A stretch of 64,000 nt of DNA from positions 1-64,000 of the forward strand of contig NZ_NPDD01000129.1 of the NCBI RefSeq assembly GCF_002272245.1, written 5' to 3'. The position numbers and the translations under genes are program-made. Shown in pieces: positions 17,801 to 27,929 of this stretch. The notes below the pieces were generated by a model. The model was not told where the DNA came from and searched no databases. It worked only from the letters and a program-made list of their open reading frames with translations. How positions within the stretch are numbered: the stretch's first letter is position 1; the number at the start of each line of letters is the position of its first letter. This DNA comes from Bacillus sp. 7884-1. Its GTDB lineage: Bacteria; Bacillota; Bacilli; Bacillales; Cytobacillaceae.

Positions 17801-20800
17801 CATTTAGCTTTTATGCTAAACGGAGTTTACAACCCATATCCGGCTCCTATTTCCAAGGATGATCCGAATCTGACAGTGAAGCTGACCCAACAATCGTCAC
17901 AGACAAAAGTAACGGATGAAGGCGGATACGTCATTCAGGCTCGTGCCATAGACGCTTCTACTGGAAAGCTTTATGAATTAAACAGCTCAGTTTACGTTGA
18001 TAATACAGCCCCGACAGTGCAAATGGATGCAGGAAGCGAACCGGGCATTTATGAGATTGACCCTAACGGTCCTTTGACAGACGGCGGGTTAAAATGGTTC
18101 TCAGGAAAAGCTTACGACTCAAACGTTGATTATATGAAGAATGTTGGTAAGGAAACATCCGTTCCTAAACCACCAGTCTATGACACCGATACGAACGTGA
18201 GCCAATCTTTGGGTAGAATTGACGGTATGCTAGGAGATTCAAACTCTGCACCGTATGTCAATTACTTCCTGGACTTAAATGAGGACGGAACATTTAAATT
18301 TGGTATATCCAAAGATGACGTCGTGAATACGGATGCTGACCCTGAAAAAGAAAACTGGGGGACAATGTTCAGAATTTACCCTGAAGATTATTCGTATGCA
18401 GGAAATCTTGAAACACAAGGAAAATATTATTACTTTGTGAAAAAAGGCAACGAGTACGTCGTAAACAGATTTAAACGTTTGGAAACACCAGGATCGACAA
18501 CATTAAATGGGATTGATCCTGCTTTCCTTGTTGACAAAACATTAGTCTCCAAAGGAGATAACTTTCAATCAACGTTGTCCATTAAATATCCTAAAAATGT
18601 GGTAGGCGCGAAGTTCTATATCGATGAGCTTCCGTTTACAGAAATTAAGAATATTGACTTTAGTGCACCATACAAAGCATTTTTAGCATCTAAAGGAATT
18701 ACAACAGATAAAAGTTGGATTCATCAAGACCTAGACATCAATGGTGATTTTATGTTCCATTTCAATCTACCTGCAGCTGTTCAAGCCCAAGGTGTATTGA
18801 ATACAGCAGATACTATTGAAGAGGGCATTGCACAGGAACTGCCTATCCTAGATATCACTTACAAAGTGACGAACGATGCCGGATTAGATACCGTATGGCT
18901 TCAAGGATCGGCTAATATTCCGGAAATCACCACGTACAGCGGTGGTACGACAGGAATTGATCGTGTCCCAACCTTCCTTGATAAATTTCTTTACGTTAAA
19001 GGCGGGGCATCAATCAGCGGCAATATTCAACCAGAAGGATTCCAATCCTATCCGACATCTAGTGTATACGGTAGAACGACACCGATAACGGCTGATGGCT
19101 CAGGCGTCGAGATTACATTTGAGGATCCGAATGCAGGCGGTATTACAACCGAATTGCCAATAGCGCAAGATCCTACTGGCAGTGCTTCAAGGGAAAACCC
19201 AGGCATCAATCACGTTGGCATATTTACAACAGAACTTCCGATGCCGGCTGGTAGTAAGCCGTACAATTTTACAATGAAAATGCCGGGGCATTTAACTTAC
19301 TATGGAACTTTAGCGATGAACAGCTCAGGACAATATGGTTATGCAGCAGGAGGAAACTTTAAAGTTCCTTATGGTGTTATGCTTGCGGGTGATGTGAACG
19401 GCGATGATGTGATTGACATGAAAGACATCGAGGCGGAAGGTGCTGCTTACAATGCCTATGTGGCGACACCGTCAACTTACACAAGAGCAGCCGATTTAAA
19501 CTTTGACGGCGTCATTGATTACAATGACTTTGCTTACATTGTCAAAAACTTCGGCAAATACAATACAACGGCTCCTAATGCAGCAGCTTTAGCAGGAACT
19601 ATAGTAACAACTACGAGTGCAGAGATTCAGTTAACCGGATTTAATACGATACCAAGCGGTTCGGATTTAACTGCGTTTAACTCTGTCGTAAAACCAGTAC
19701 CATATATCAAAACAAACGATCCAAATGCTTTCGTAAATTACGGAAAAGTAAATCCGTTTCAATTGTTTTCTGTCGTTTACAAAACGCCAGACCCAGCAAC
19801 AGGCGCTTCTACAGTTACACAAATAGAAGATGCCGCTTGGAGGGCTGCTTTAGACGGCGCTGGCGGACAAATCCTTATTGATGGCGTTGACCGTAAAGCA
19901 GCTACGAATGTATATAATGGCGCTACCGTTAATTCGATTGTTAGCAAAGTTGTATCTGGCAAAGGACAATACGAATTTGATCCATCGTTGTTCGCAACAT
20001 CTGGAGTTCACACGATTGTGTTTAAAGCTCCGGGCTACATGGATCGCACTTTGAAATTTAAAATGCAAGATGGTATCGGTAATAGCTTTAACCTATTTGC
20101 ACCGAATAATGTTGCAACAATTGGAAAAGCGTTAACATTTAGTCGTACGGATGGAACAGGATCAACAGCTGCCCACTGGCGTGATATTTGGCAGCCGAAT
20201 ATTACGTCAATAACTGTAACAGATCCAGACAATAATGTTGTTGCAACCTATAAGGGAACTGAACTTGCAGCGCTCTTTAACCAAGTGACGCCGCCAAACG
20301 CAACAACATTTAACTTTACCATCCCGGCAGGGGTTTTCTCGACACCTTCGAAACAGGTCGGACCATATATGTATGATTGGAATATAAAAATAGAAGCGAA
20401 CAATTACTCATCGTATACATTTGCACAAAGAATTAATGCTGTCGCGGCTCCATCGTTGACAGCCGAACCGAATCGATATTTTAATGATAGCAATTCAAAC
20501 CCAATTTCTATTGGAGTTGGAACTACAAACGATTCACAAGCGTGGAGAGATGCGATTACAGCCGTGCAAGTTGGCAGTACTACGATTACGAGAGAGGAAT
20601 TTGTAACAAAAAACATCACGATAGGTGCTCCTGGAACACCTATAAAGATTGATAAATCGCTGATTACAGCTCCAGGGAGCATCACGATCAACGTGATCGC
20701 AACAAATTACCAAACTGTGAAAGTAGATCAGCCTTTCTACAAGCAAGGTATAGCACTTACAAAACCGGCAGGTACAATCTACGCAGGACAAGAACTAGTG

Positions 20801-22987
20801 ATGACATTTACTCCTGGTACAGCAGCATCTGATTGGCTATCTGCAATAAAGACTACTGGCAATATTAAATTTAGCGGAAATACAATCAAGACTAGAGTTG
20901 TCATTGATGAAACAGCAGGAACAGTAACGATTCCATATGATTTGGTAAGAACTGATGGTGGTGGTGCAGTTTCAAGGAGTTTAGTTGTTACAGCTCCAGG
21001 TTATGCTGACAATAGTGTGACTGCAACTGTTACACCGCAAACAGCGCCTGCACTTACGCTTTCCACACCTGCAGGAACACCGCAGTATGGCGACACCATT
21101 TCTTACACGATAAACGGTGATGATAATCCGTTGTGGAGAAGTTCAATTTTCCTTGCGTCAACGTCAGATCTAACGATAGACAATGGCGATGTTACAATTC
21201 AAAATACAACGGTAAAACCTTTTGTAACAACATCTGTAACAAATGGTACAGGGGCAGTAACGATTGACGGAAATGCTACACAGTCGAATACGGCTGCAGG
21301 TAATAAGAGCATAAAGTTCAAATCGCCTTATTTTACACCTATTACCATTGCTCAACCATTTGCTCAAAGAACAGCACCAACGCCTACTTTGACACCAAGT
21401 GGTGTTAGCAAGCCGGTCATTATGACTGTACCGAACAATGCTGAAAACATGAGATGGGCAACTGCTGCAAAGGCAGTTTCAGGTGATATTACGGTAGGAG
21501 GAGTATCGGTTAAAGCGGATACAACAATATCGTCAGATGATAGCAATATCACGCTTACACTACCAGGTACGGCGTTTCCAGCGACAGGAAATATTGAGAT
21601 TAAATTTAAAGCGTATTGCTATCCTGATACGACCGTAACTCAAGTAGTTAAGAGCAACCCGCCAGTGTTTGCTTCAAAAATTGCTTATATTCAAGAATCA
21701 AAACCAATTACTATTAAGTATGGACAGGATTCAGCATGGCTTGCAGCCGCGCCAGTTATTTCGATGAATGGCAAAGTAGTTGATCCTAGCAAATACACGC
21801 TTTCAGCTACGGAATTTACCTTTGTTGACAGATCATTGTTCGATGCACTAGGTGATTATAAGTTTACCATTTCCGCGCCTGGTTATCTCGATGCCACATT
21901 TGATATTTTCGTAAGTGACGAATTGGCATACTTGATCAGGGCAACAACGGACAGCAATGGTTCGATTAACCCGAACGGCTGGGTTTCTGTGGATCACGGA
22001 AAAGATCAAACGTTCACGATTACACCGAATATCGGTTATGAGGCTGCTACGTTGAAGGTTGACGGTGTGGATGCAACGCTAACAAGCGACACGTACACGT
22101 TAACTAACGTAACTGGCAATCATACGATCGATGTAACGTTCAAGCTTCAAAAATTTAAAGTTAACTTCGATAAACAGGATGGTAGTTCAGTAGAAAGTGC
22201 GACAGCAGAATATAACACTACCATTACAGCTCCAACAGTACCAACCAGAACTGGATATGCATTCCTTGGTTGGTATAAAGATTCTGCAGGTAAAACAGCA
22301 TGGAATTTTACGACAGATCAAGTGACAGAGGTTACAACACTTTACGCGAAATGGGCAGCTGGTGTAGAAAACAATGGGCATTACAACAAGGATGTGATCA
22401 TTACCTTTAATGAAGCAACTGCTAAATTAAATGACAAAGATTACACAAGCGGAGCGGCAGTTACGAGCGAGGGTAGCCACACATTAGTCGTAACGGACGC
22501 AGCTGGAAATGAAACAACTATCCAGTTCACCATTGATAAAACGGCTCCAGTTGTAACGGGCGTAAGCAACAATGGTCTATATAATCATGATGTAACTGTT
22601 TTATTCAGTGAAGGAACGGCAACATTAAATGGTGATGCCATATCAAATGGAACCGTTGTAAGTAAGGAAGGAACCTATACTGTAAAAGTAACAGATAATG
22701 CTGGAAACGTAACAACTGTGAAGTTCACGATTGACAAAACAGCTCCGACTGCACCAATAGTAAATAAAGTAACTACAAAGACTACAAAAATAACTGGTAA
22801 AGCTGAAGCAGGCTCCACAGTTGTAATCAAAGTAGGCACAAAAATAATTGGAACTGCAACAGTTAATAAAGATGGCAATTACACTGTATCCATTGAAAAA
22901 CAAAAAGCAAGCACAATCCTATACGTAACAGCGAAAGACGAAGCTGGCAACGTAAGTGCTGCTACAAAAGTAACTGTTACGAAATAA
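14816..22987 (+). CDS. Giant secreted S8 subtilisin-like protease with dockerin-like, DUF1533 and Ig-like modules
   Basis: About 2723 residues. From the ATG at 14816: signal peptide, I9-type propeptide (to about 200), then a Vpr/C5a-peptidase-like S8 domain with Asp299 (GVLDTGLDYNHP), His364 (HGTHVAG) and Ser704 (GTSMATPHVAG). A PA-type insert lies at about 540-590. Fn3/Ig-like modules follow, then a dockerin-like pair of calcium loops (GDVNGDDVIDMKD, DLNFDGVIDYND; about 1526-1582). A run of DUF1533-like repeats covers roughly 1640-2370. An InlB/Flg_new repeat (about 2445-2515), two Ig-like repeats ending TIDKTAP and a Big_6-like terminal domain close the protein. It has no wall anchor. Upstream GTG 14753 is in frame but lacks a spaced ribosome binding site. 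The long perfect frame argues for selection. Confidence 0.88.
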   Translation: MRHRKMNKMFKSILLSTFILLSNTVPTFAMTGGTYATESLNTGHSTEIGSNSNLGLDQAQQLQNLYLEKLQFDPKLLDSSKQLDLIVQFDVDPAAIQMLNQKAGVNTVSVNQQSTSVVTLESAEAAVTQTHSNFKSFVTNESRALKDAGVTETIKIGKEFTQVFNGLAVKMPSKALNDMLALPYVKSVYLNVKYAPIPATQVIDAPASVTGDGKVSEQQKNPDLLPVIPKNRSNVQSTSATSDSPAISGNSIQPQTVPVPAPGPEGPQSGETAVLDWLKIHDLQNENITGKGVKVGVLDTGLDYNHPDLAGLYQGGKDFIDNDNDPMETVYPDWLAAKNANDALPPEQRDPNFPTDYRHYITSHGTHVAGTIAGQSRNSSPYALRGVAPEVELYAYRVLGPYGGSDESVLGGIEQSYKDGCQVINLSLGANYNDSLSSNSVAINNITDLGVTAVIAAGNAGPGAGTLGTPGAAAKSITVGAITYPKQVPTFDIHSNGATEQDSFPIINTRLIGRDFTESNTKLSGSTQYDIVDAGYGTPAWYDNLKNKNISVADKVVLVKRGAASVNQLMMYAAEQQVKAMILWNPADNPDLLVDEQGYYPFYPGPVGGTVYTLQISKNDGTNFYNAVKSGTIKKISVTNAGNYMMGGNTLAAFSSTGPVSGSLAIKPDVVAPGVDVFSTAPFDIVEPTNTDYTNAYQTMSGTSMATPHVAGMAALILSAHPNYKPEDVKAVLMQTADPISTQQSLFQIGSGKTDPYQAVHTNMLFKVKDFIQSRSSTDESSSSNIISVENTTASFSFGYTAREEDGSVKKTGDLYITNNGAAAKTFDTNSVFFKDTFLKNGQDGAKEGAKISLSDAASPATELTSITVPAGGTVHLLAKFTMPASAASGYYEAYINFDNPASSTETYRIPLAINVQSRGIDFKVERKAFTLGGKKNFNPNTYAVLPAAFAGVRVKSPIDPTYGLRLYVMDITGSNYIGFAGSYSASSFILGDLRHLAFMLNGVYNPYPAPISKDDPNLTVKLTQQSSQTKVTDEGGYVIQARAIDASTGKLYELNSSVYVDNTAPTVQMDAGSEPGIYEIDPNGPLTDGGLKWFSGKAYDSNVDYMKNVGKETSVPKPPVYDTDTNVSQSLGRIDGMLGDSNSAPYVNYFLDLNEDGTFKFGISKDDVVNTDADPEKENWGTMFRIYPEDYSYAGNLETQGKYYYFVKKGNEYVVNRFKRLETPGSTTLNGIDPAFLVDKTLVSKGDNFQSTLSIKYPKNVVGAKFYIDELPFTEIKNIDFSAPYKAFLASKGITTDKSWIHQDLDINGDFMFHFNLPAAVQAQGVLNTADTIEEGIAQELPILDITYKVTNDAGLDTVWLQGSANIPEITTYSGGTTGIDRVPTFLDKFLYVKGGASISGNIQPEGFQSYPTSSVYGRTTPITADGSGVEITFEDPNAGGITTELPIAQDPTGSASRENPGINHVGIFTTELPMPAGSKPYNFTMKMPGHLTYYGTLAMNSSGQYGYAAGGNFKVPYGVMLAGDVNGDDVIDMKDIEAEGAAYNAYVATPSTYTRAADLNFDGVIDYNDFAYIVKNFGKYNTTAPNAAALAGTIVTTTSAEIQLTGFNTIPSGSDLTAFNSVVKPVPYIKTNDPNAFVNYGKVNPFQLFSVVYKTPDPATGASTVTQIEDAAWRAALDGAGGQILIDGVDRKAATNVYNGATVNSIVSKVVSGKGQYEFDPSLFATSGVHTIVFKAPGYMDRTLKFKMQDGIGNSFNLFAPNNVATIGKALTFSRTDGTGSTAAHWRDIWQPNITSITVTDPDNNVVATYKGTELAALFNQVTPPNATTFNFTIPAGVFSTPSKQVGPYMYDWNIKIEANNYSSYTFAQRINAVAAPSLTAEPNRYFNDSNSNPISIGVGTTNDSQAWRDAITAVQVGSTTITREEFVTKNITIGAPGTPIKIDKSLITAPGSITINVIATNYQTVKVDQPFYKQGIALTKPAGTIYAGQELVMTFTPGTAASDWLSAIKTTGNIKFSGNTIKTRVVIDETAGTVTIPYDLVRTDGGGAVSRSLVVTAPGYADNSVTATVTPQTAPALTLSTPAGTPQYGDTISYTINGDDNPLWRSSIFLASTSDLTIDNGDVTIQNTTVKPFVTTSVTNGTGAVTIDGNATQSNTAAGNKSIKFKSPYFTPITIAQPFAQRTAPTPTLTPSGVSKPVIMTVPNNAENMRWATAAKAVSGDITVGGVSVKADTTISSDDSNITLTLPGTAFPATGNIEIKFKAYCYPDTTVTQVVKSNPPVFASKIAYIQESKPITIKYGQDSAWLAAAPVISMNGKVVDPSKYTLSATEFTFVDRSLFDALGDYKFTISAPGYLDATFDIFVSDELAYLIRATTDSNGSINPNGWVSVDHGKDQTFTITPNIGYEAATLKVDGVDATLTSDTYTLTNVTGNHTIDVTFKLQKFKVNFDKQDGSSVESATAEYNTTITAPTVPTRTGYAFLGWYKDSAGKTAWNFTTDQVTEVTTLYAKWAAGVENNGHYNKDVIITFNEATAKLNDKDYTSGAAVTSEGSHTLVVTDAAGNETTIQFTIDKTAPVVTGVSNNGLYNHDVTVLFSEGTATLNGDAISNGTVVSKEGTYTVKVTDNAGNVTTVKFTIDKTAPTAPIVNKVTTKTTKITGKAEAGSTVVIKVGTKIIGTATVNKDGNYTVSIEKQKASTILYVTAKDEAGNVSAATKVTVTK

Positions 22988-23002
22988 AATCATTTAATTG
23001 TA

Positions 23003-23046
23003 AACAAATAGGCATCCGAATGATTCCATTCGGATGCCTATTTGTT
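23003..23046 (+). terminator. Strong intrinsic terminator of the giant protease gene
   Basis: AACAAATAGGCATCCGAATG, loop ATTC, then the exact 20-base complement ending in CCTATTTGTT. Confidence 0.9.
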
Positions 23047-23253
23047 GTGTAATAATGATTCAAGTTTTTTAAAATAATCTATCGAAATATGCGTTTTTTT
23101 AATAAATTATTCAATTTTACCCCAATTTACAATATTACGAATAAATTGGATAATTATAAATACATAAGTAATTTGTTATGGAAAAACAATTTAAACATCG
23201 TTTCGTTATTCATCAGCACTTACATATGTAATAAAGTGACCTGGAGGAAAAAA

Positions 23254-26200
23254 ATGAGAAAAAAATCGTACAAAAGTAGAATTGTCAAAAGCTTAGCTGT
23301 TGCTACTATATCATCTAGCTTTATTTTAGGTTCTATTGGACAAGTACCAATTACTACGAAAGCGGTTAGTTATTCGAATTCTGAAAATTTGCTTGCTAAT
23401 TTAACATCTGAACAAAGAGCGGCTCTTCATCAACTTTCTACGACTGAGACATCTGGGCTCCAAATTTCATCGGATATTGACTTACAGTCTACCAAACAAA
23501 CATCTGTTATTGTGGAATTTGCCAATAAGCCTGCTAAAGTGGCCAAAATAAAGGCAAGTGCAGAAGGTCAATCATTATCAGAAGCGGAAGCAGCAGGTTT
23601 AGTACAAAAAGATCATGAAACCTTTAATCAGGATTTAGGACAAATTTTAACCGACGAAAACAGTAAAGCGGTAGATTATAAGATTCACCATTCCTATAAA
23701 CATGCATTTAACGGTGTATCGATGAGCCTTCCAGCTAACCAAATTAATAATCTATTAAAATCAAAAGCAGTAAAATCAGTTTGGAGCAACGAAACATTTT
23801 CAATCGACCCGCCTGCCGCAGATAGCGAGCAATTAAAAGCGGATGAAGCAAATGTGGCGAATTATGCGCCTTATGATGGACTAGATCGTCTGCATGCAGA
23901 AGGCTTTACTGGTAAAGGAATTAAAGTAGGGATACTCGATACAGGAATGGATTACAACCACCCTGATTTAAAGGATGCCTATAAAGGCGGATTTGATTTT
24001 GTCGATGATGATAATGATCCAATGGAAACAACCTATGCCGATTGGAAAAAATCAGGTAAACCAGAAATAAGTAGTGGTCGTGCCTACTATACAGAGCATG
24101 GTACACATGTTGCGGGTATTATCGGAGGCCGAGGTGTAGCGGATAGTGAATATAAAACATTAGGTGCAGCACCAGAAGCTGATCTTTTTGCTTATCGTGT
24201 TCTTGGTTCTTATGGATCGGGTTCAAGTGATGACATTATTGCCGGAATCGATCGCGCTGTGAATGACGGTATGGATGTCATTAATATGTCATTAGGCAAT
24301 TCTTTAAATGACCCACTTTACGCGACTTCGATTGCTGTAAACAATGCCGTTTTAAGTGGGGTAACCACCGTAGTTGCAGCGGGGAATAGTGGAGATAAAA
24401 TGTATACGCTAGGTTCACCAGGAGCTTCGGCATTGGCACTAACGGTTGGTGCATCCACAGTTGCCATTGATATCTATCAATTTGCTGGCGTACAGAATGG
24501 GGTTAATTATTCATTAAGACAGCTAGCAAGAAACTATAAGGATGATTTAACGCAATTAAAAGGAAACACCTATCAGCTGGTTGATGTTGGACTAGGTAGA
24601 CCTGCTGATTTTAATGGGAAGATTGTAGATAAAAAAATCGCTCTCATTAAACGGGGTTCGAATTCCTTAATAGAAAAAATTAAAAATGCAAAAGCAAAAG
24701 GTGCCATTGGGGTACTTATATATAATGATGAAATAAATAGGGCAGAAGGTCCCATCCAAGCATTTGTAGGCGAGTTAGTCGATGCGGTTCCTTCATTCAC
24801 TGTCACAAACGCGGAAGGACTAGCTATCTTAGCAGCCGTAAAAGCGGGTAAAACAGATATTACTTTTGGCGATTATACGAAGGTAAAAACGTCTGGCAAT
24901 GAATTAGCAGCTTTCAGTTCAAGAGGGCCTTCACGTGTAAACTATGATATTAAACCTGAGGTAGTAGCACCTGGAGCTTCTATTCTATCCACTGTTCCAT
25001 TTTATATAAATGATAAAACAGTCGATGGGTCTAAACCAGAGGACTATAAATATGGCTATTCACGTTTATCCGGTACGTCGATGGCAACACCTTATGTGGC
25101 AGGTGTATCAGCGTTACTATTACAAACGAACGACAATCTTGAACCAGCTGACATTAAATCTATTTTAATGAATACAGCTGATCCGCTATCAAAAGATTAT
25201 AGTGTATTCGAAATCGGTAGTGGTCAAGTGGATGCCTATGAAGCCATTCATTCGAATGTTGAGATCCAAGTAGACGATCGAACATCTACTCTTAATCATA
25301 GAAATGAACAAACAATAAGAGAATTAACGGGTGGATTTAGCTTTGGAACGATTGGGTTTGATGACCAGGATATTTCAGAGGGTAGAAATATTATCTTAAA
25401 AAACCGAAGTGAAAAAGCAAAAACATTTAATGTCAATGTGAAATTCCAAACTGGAATACAAGGCTCTAAAGATGCAGCTTTAAATAATGTCACATTGGAT
25501 GCCCCAACTTCAGTTAATATAGAAGGAAATAGCCAGCATGTAATCAAATTTAATCTGTCTATTCCAAAGACAGCTGAAAAAGGAACATATGAGGGATATA
25601 TCGTTTTTACAAATAATGAAGATCCAACGGAAACCTACCAAATCCCATTTGGTGGTCGAGTAGTAAATGAAGGAATAGATGCATTTAAGATTTCTAATCC
25701 TATGTTTTCGGCTGATACCGCTTGGCCGGAACAAGCAATGCCTTACATGCCATTCCAATTCTCTTTAAAGTCACATATGAAGACTATAGATGTAGTATTA
25801 CAAGATGGAACAACCGGTGAAGATCTTGGTATATTAGGATCTTACAATGGGCATTTATTGCCTGAAAACCAACTATTAACTAATACTAGTGGATTTAATG
25901 GGTCTTACTATCCGTTCACAGGTGATGCGAAAAATCCGGTAAGCAGTCAATTTGTCATTGCCAAAACGGGTCATTACAAATTAAAAATGGTTGGTACGAA
26001 TAATCAAGGGAAAACATTCTCTAAAGAAGCTTCTTTCATCTACGAGGTTGGAGCACCAACGATGACTTCTACCTTTGATTCGTTAGATCAAAAGGTTATT
26101 GAATATAATTTAAGTCAGCTTGATTCAAATGGACAATTTTTATATGACTTTAACATTAATTTGAAGGATCCTGAAACGGAAGAGGCAAGCCGCTTAGGTA

Positions 26201-27432
26201 TTCCTGTTGATCAATCAAACAATTCAGTTGTTTCCTTTTACAATGGACCATGGCCATATGAGCCAATCTATACTGATAAAAATGGAGATTACAAGGATCA
26301 AATCCTTGTTAAACAGCAAGCGGCACCTTTAAAAGTTCAGTTCTATGGAATGGATGCTGCGAGAAACTTTACTGCAGATGCTACGGCAATGCTACGGGTA
26401 GCATTTGTTACTGATACTAGACCATATTATTATTTAAAAGCAAATAAACAATCTATTTCGACTGGAGATACAGTCAATTATTCGATACGTTCGAATAATA
26501 TTAAAAACTTAAAAACTGCCAAGATGACGATTCCAGTCATCAAGGACAATGGTGACTTAGCTACCATAAAAAATGTCGTTGTAAGCGATGCAGTGAAGCA
26601 ATATGGTAATGCAGAAGTAATAGTAACAACCACATCAGATACATTAAATACGTATTATACGATTACATTTAACTACTTAGGAACTAAGGCTTTACCAGAA
26701 GATATGCAGTTAGTAAATTTCGACTTACAAACATCTAACATTTATTCGAAAGGTACTCCTGTCAATTGGTATGATATGGAGATGAAAGGAACGACCATTG
26801 ATCAATTAAATGTACAAACAAATAATGTTTATACTTATATGGAGACTTTTAAACTGAAACCAACCTACTCAAGGTTATGGGGTTCATTACAATTTGAGGG
26901 CATGCTTAATCCTTTAACAGGCGGGCGAAACAACGCATTAGACCACAGAACCATTGGTGCAAAAGTTACAGTTACGTCTTATGATGGAAAAACAGTTGTT
27001 GATGCTCCTTTGATAAACAAATCTGGTAGTTACGTTGCTGGTGGAATGAAAGCTGATATAAATCCTTATACAGTGACTCTTGATGTACCAGGTCATTTTA
27101 CGATTTCTAAGTCTTTAGTGTTATCGTATGACGTTCGAGGTGAAATAATTGGAAGGGACATGAGTTATTTATTATCTCCAGCTAAAGCAGGAGATGTTAA
27201 TAAAGATCATGTCATTGATGTATTAGATGCAATCGAACTTCAAAAAAATTGGGGTAAAAATACATCAGGGTCCGACTTGAACTTCGACGGCACTGTTGAT
27301 AAAAAGGATATGGACTATGTCATTAAAAACTATGGATTACAAAATGACTCCGTTCCAGATGCCCCTAAAGCGAAAGATACTTACAAGGGTATAACGTTGG
27401 ATATGGTGTTAAGTCAGTTAGGTTTAAAATAA
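23254..27432 (+). CDS. Secreted S8 subtilisin-like protease with C-terminal dockerin-like module
   Basis: A 1392-residue Vpr-like subtilase: signal peptide (MRKKSYKSRIVKSLAVATIS), propeptide to about 205, and catalytic Asp229 (GILDTGMDYNHP), His282 (HGTHVAG) and Ser609 (GTSMATPYVAG). A PA-type insert lies near 453-492. C-terminal beta-sandwich modules are followed by a dockerin-like calcium-loop pair near 1310-1365 (GDVNKDHVIDVLDA, DLNFDGTVDKKD). The ATG at 23254 has TGGAGGAAAA just upstream; the longer in-frame start at 23089 is rejected. It resembles the first half of the preceding giant protease (DDDNDPMETTYADW and the same domain order), so the two are paralogues. There is no wall anchor. 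It likely digests extracellular protein, with the calcium loops aiding stability or docking. Confidence 0.9.
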   Translation: MRKKSYKSRIVKSLAVATISSSFILGSIGQVPITTKAVSYSNSENLLANLTSEQRAALHQLSTTETSGLQISSDIDLQSTKQTSVIVEFANKPAKVAKIKASAEGQSLSEAEAAGLVQKDHETFNQDLGQILTDENSKAVDYKIHHSYKHAFNGVSMSLPANQINNLLKSKAVKSVWSNETFSIDPPAADSEQLKADEANVANYAPYDGLDRLHAEGFTGKGIKVGILDTGMDYNHPDLKDAYKGGFDFVDDDNDPMETTYADWKKSGKPEISSGRAYYTEHGTHVAGIIGGRGVADSEYKTLGAAPEADLFAYRVLGSYGSGSSDDIIAGIDRAVNDGMDVINMSLGNSLNDPLYATSIAVNNAVLSGVTTVVAAGNSGDKMYTLGSPGASALALTVGASTVAIDIYQFAGVQNGVNYSLRQLARNYKDDLTQLKGNTYQLVDVGLGRPADFNGKIVDKKIALIKRGSNSLIEKIKNAKAKGAIGVLIYNDEINRAEGPIQAFVGELVDAVPSFTVTNAEGLAILAAVKAGKTDITFGDYTKVKTSGNELAAFSSRGPSRVNYDIKPEVVAPGASILSTVPFYINDKTVDGSKPEDYKYGYSRLSGTSMATPYVAGVSALLLQTNDNLEPADIKSILMNTADPLSKDYSVFEIGSGQVDAYEAIHSNVEIQVDDRTSTLNHRNEQTIRELTGGFSFGTIGFDDQDISEGRNIILKNRSEKAKTFNVNVKFQTGIQGSKDAALNNVTLDAPTSVNIEGNSQHVIKFNLSIPKTAEKGTYEGYIVFTNNEDPTETYQIPFGGRVVNEGIDAFKISNPMFSADTAWPEQAMPYMPFQFSLKSHMKTIDVVLQDGTTGEDLGILGSYNGHLLPENQLLTNTSGFNGSYYPFTGDAKNPVSSQFVIAKTGHYKLKMVGTNNQGKTFSKEASFIYEVGAPTMTSTFDSLDQKVIEYNLSQLDSNGQFLYDFNINLKDPETEEASRLGIPVDQSNNSVVSFYNGPWPYEPIYTDKNGDYKDQILVKQQAAPLKVQFYGMDAARNFTADATAMLRVAFVTDTRPYYYLKANKQSISTGDTVNYSIRSNNIKNLKTAKMTIPVIKDNGDLATIKNVVVSDAVKQYGNAEVIVTTTSDTLNTYYTITFNYLGTKALPEDMQLVNFDLQTSNIYSKGTPVNWYDMEMKGTTIDQLNVQTNNVYTYMETFKLKPTYSRLWGSLQFEGMLNPLTGGRNNALDHRTIGAKVTVTSYDGKTVVDAPLINKSGSYVAGGMKADINPYTVTLDVPGHFTISKSLVLSYDVRGEIIGRDMSYLLSPAKAGDVNKDHVIDVLDAIELQKNWGKNTSGSDLNFDGTVDKKDMDYVIKNYGLQNDSVPDAPKAKDTYKGITLDMVLSQLGLK

Positions 27433-27507
27433 CGTAATTAGCTATGGTGTCGCGTATAAGGACAATGGTGTCCGGTACCGACAAAGGACAAAATTCATAC
27501 CAAGAGG

Positions 27508-27541
27508 ACAGGGGTTTTGAGACTCTCTGTCCTTTTTTGTT
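27508..27541 (+). terminator. Intrinsic terminator behind the second large protease
   Basis: GGACAG pairs with CTGTCC across a short loop, followed by TTTTTTG. Confidence 0.65.
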
Positions 27542-27554
27542 CCCATAGCTAAGT

Positions 27555-27895
27555 TTGTTGGCAAAATGGAACTCAGCTTCAGATGACTGGCACACACCAA
27601 TTGCTGAGAATGATTTAAGAGCAGGAGGGAAATTCCATTCAAGAATGGAAGCCAAAGATGGCAGTTTTGGTTTCGATTTTGGTGGAATTATGATGAAGTG
27701 AAATTACATGAGGTTATTGCGCATACACTGGGTGATGGAAGAAAAGTTAATATCACTTTTAATGGTCAAGATAACGTAACCGAAGTAATTGGAACTTTTG
27801 ATGCTGAAACTAAGAATTCAATTGAGTTACAACAACAAGGATGGCAGGCGATTCTAGATAATTTCAAAAAATATTCAGAGCAAACAACCATTTAA
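27555..27895 (+). pseudogene. Broken SRPBCC/AHSA1-family gene
   Basis: Conceptual translation gives KWNSASDDWHTPIAENDLRA and GGKFHSRMEAKDGSFGFDFG, the Trp-rich start and beta-hairpin of the SRPBCC (activator of Hsp90 ATPase homologue 1-like) fold. The frame then breaks near 27689: one missing base turns GIYDEV into GIMMK-stop. The next frame continues KLHEVIAHTLGDGRKVNITF and ends with the C-terminal helix GWQAILDNFKKYSEQ. The first 20-25 residues and the start codon are missing, replaced by sequence next to the protease terminator. It is truncated as well as frameshifted, so it is not functional. Confidence 0.75.
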
Positions 27896-27929
27896 TAAAG
27901 GCACCAAAATAAATTAGTGGCGTGTGTCT

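Noticed and set aside
22643-22903. Minus-strand frames within the giant protease gene
   Set aside because: Cys/Tyr-rich shadow translations of the repeated Thr/Val codons; many similar ones occur along 15000-27000.
23089-23253. 55-codon upstream extension of the second large protease
   Set aside because: The signal peptide and a good ribosome binding site belong to ATG 23254.
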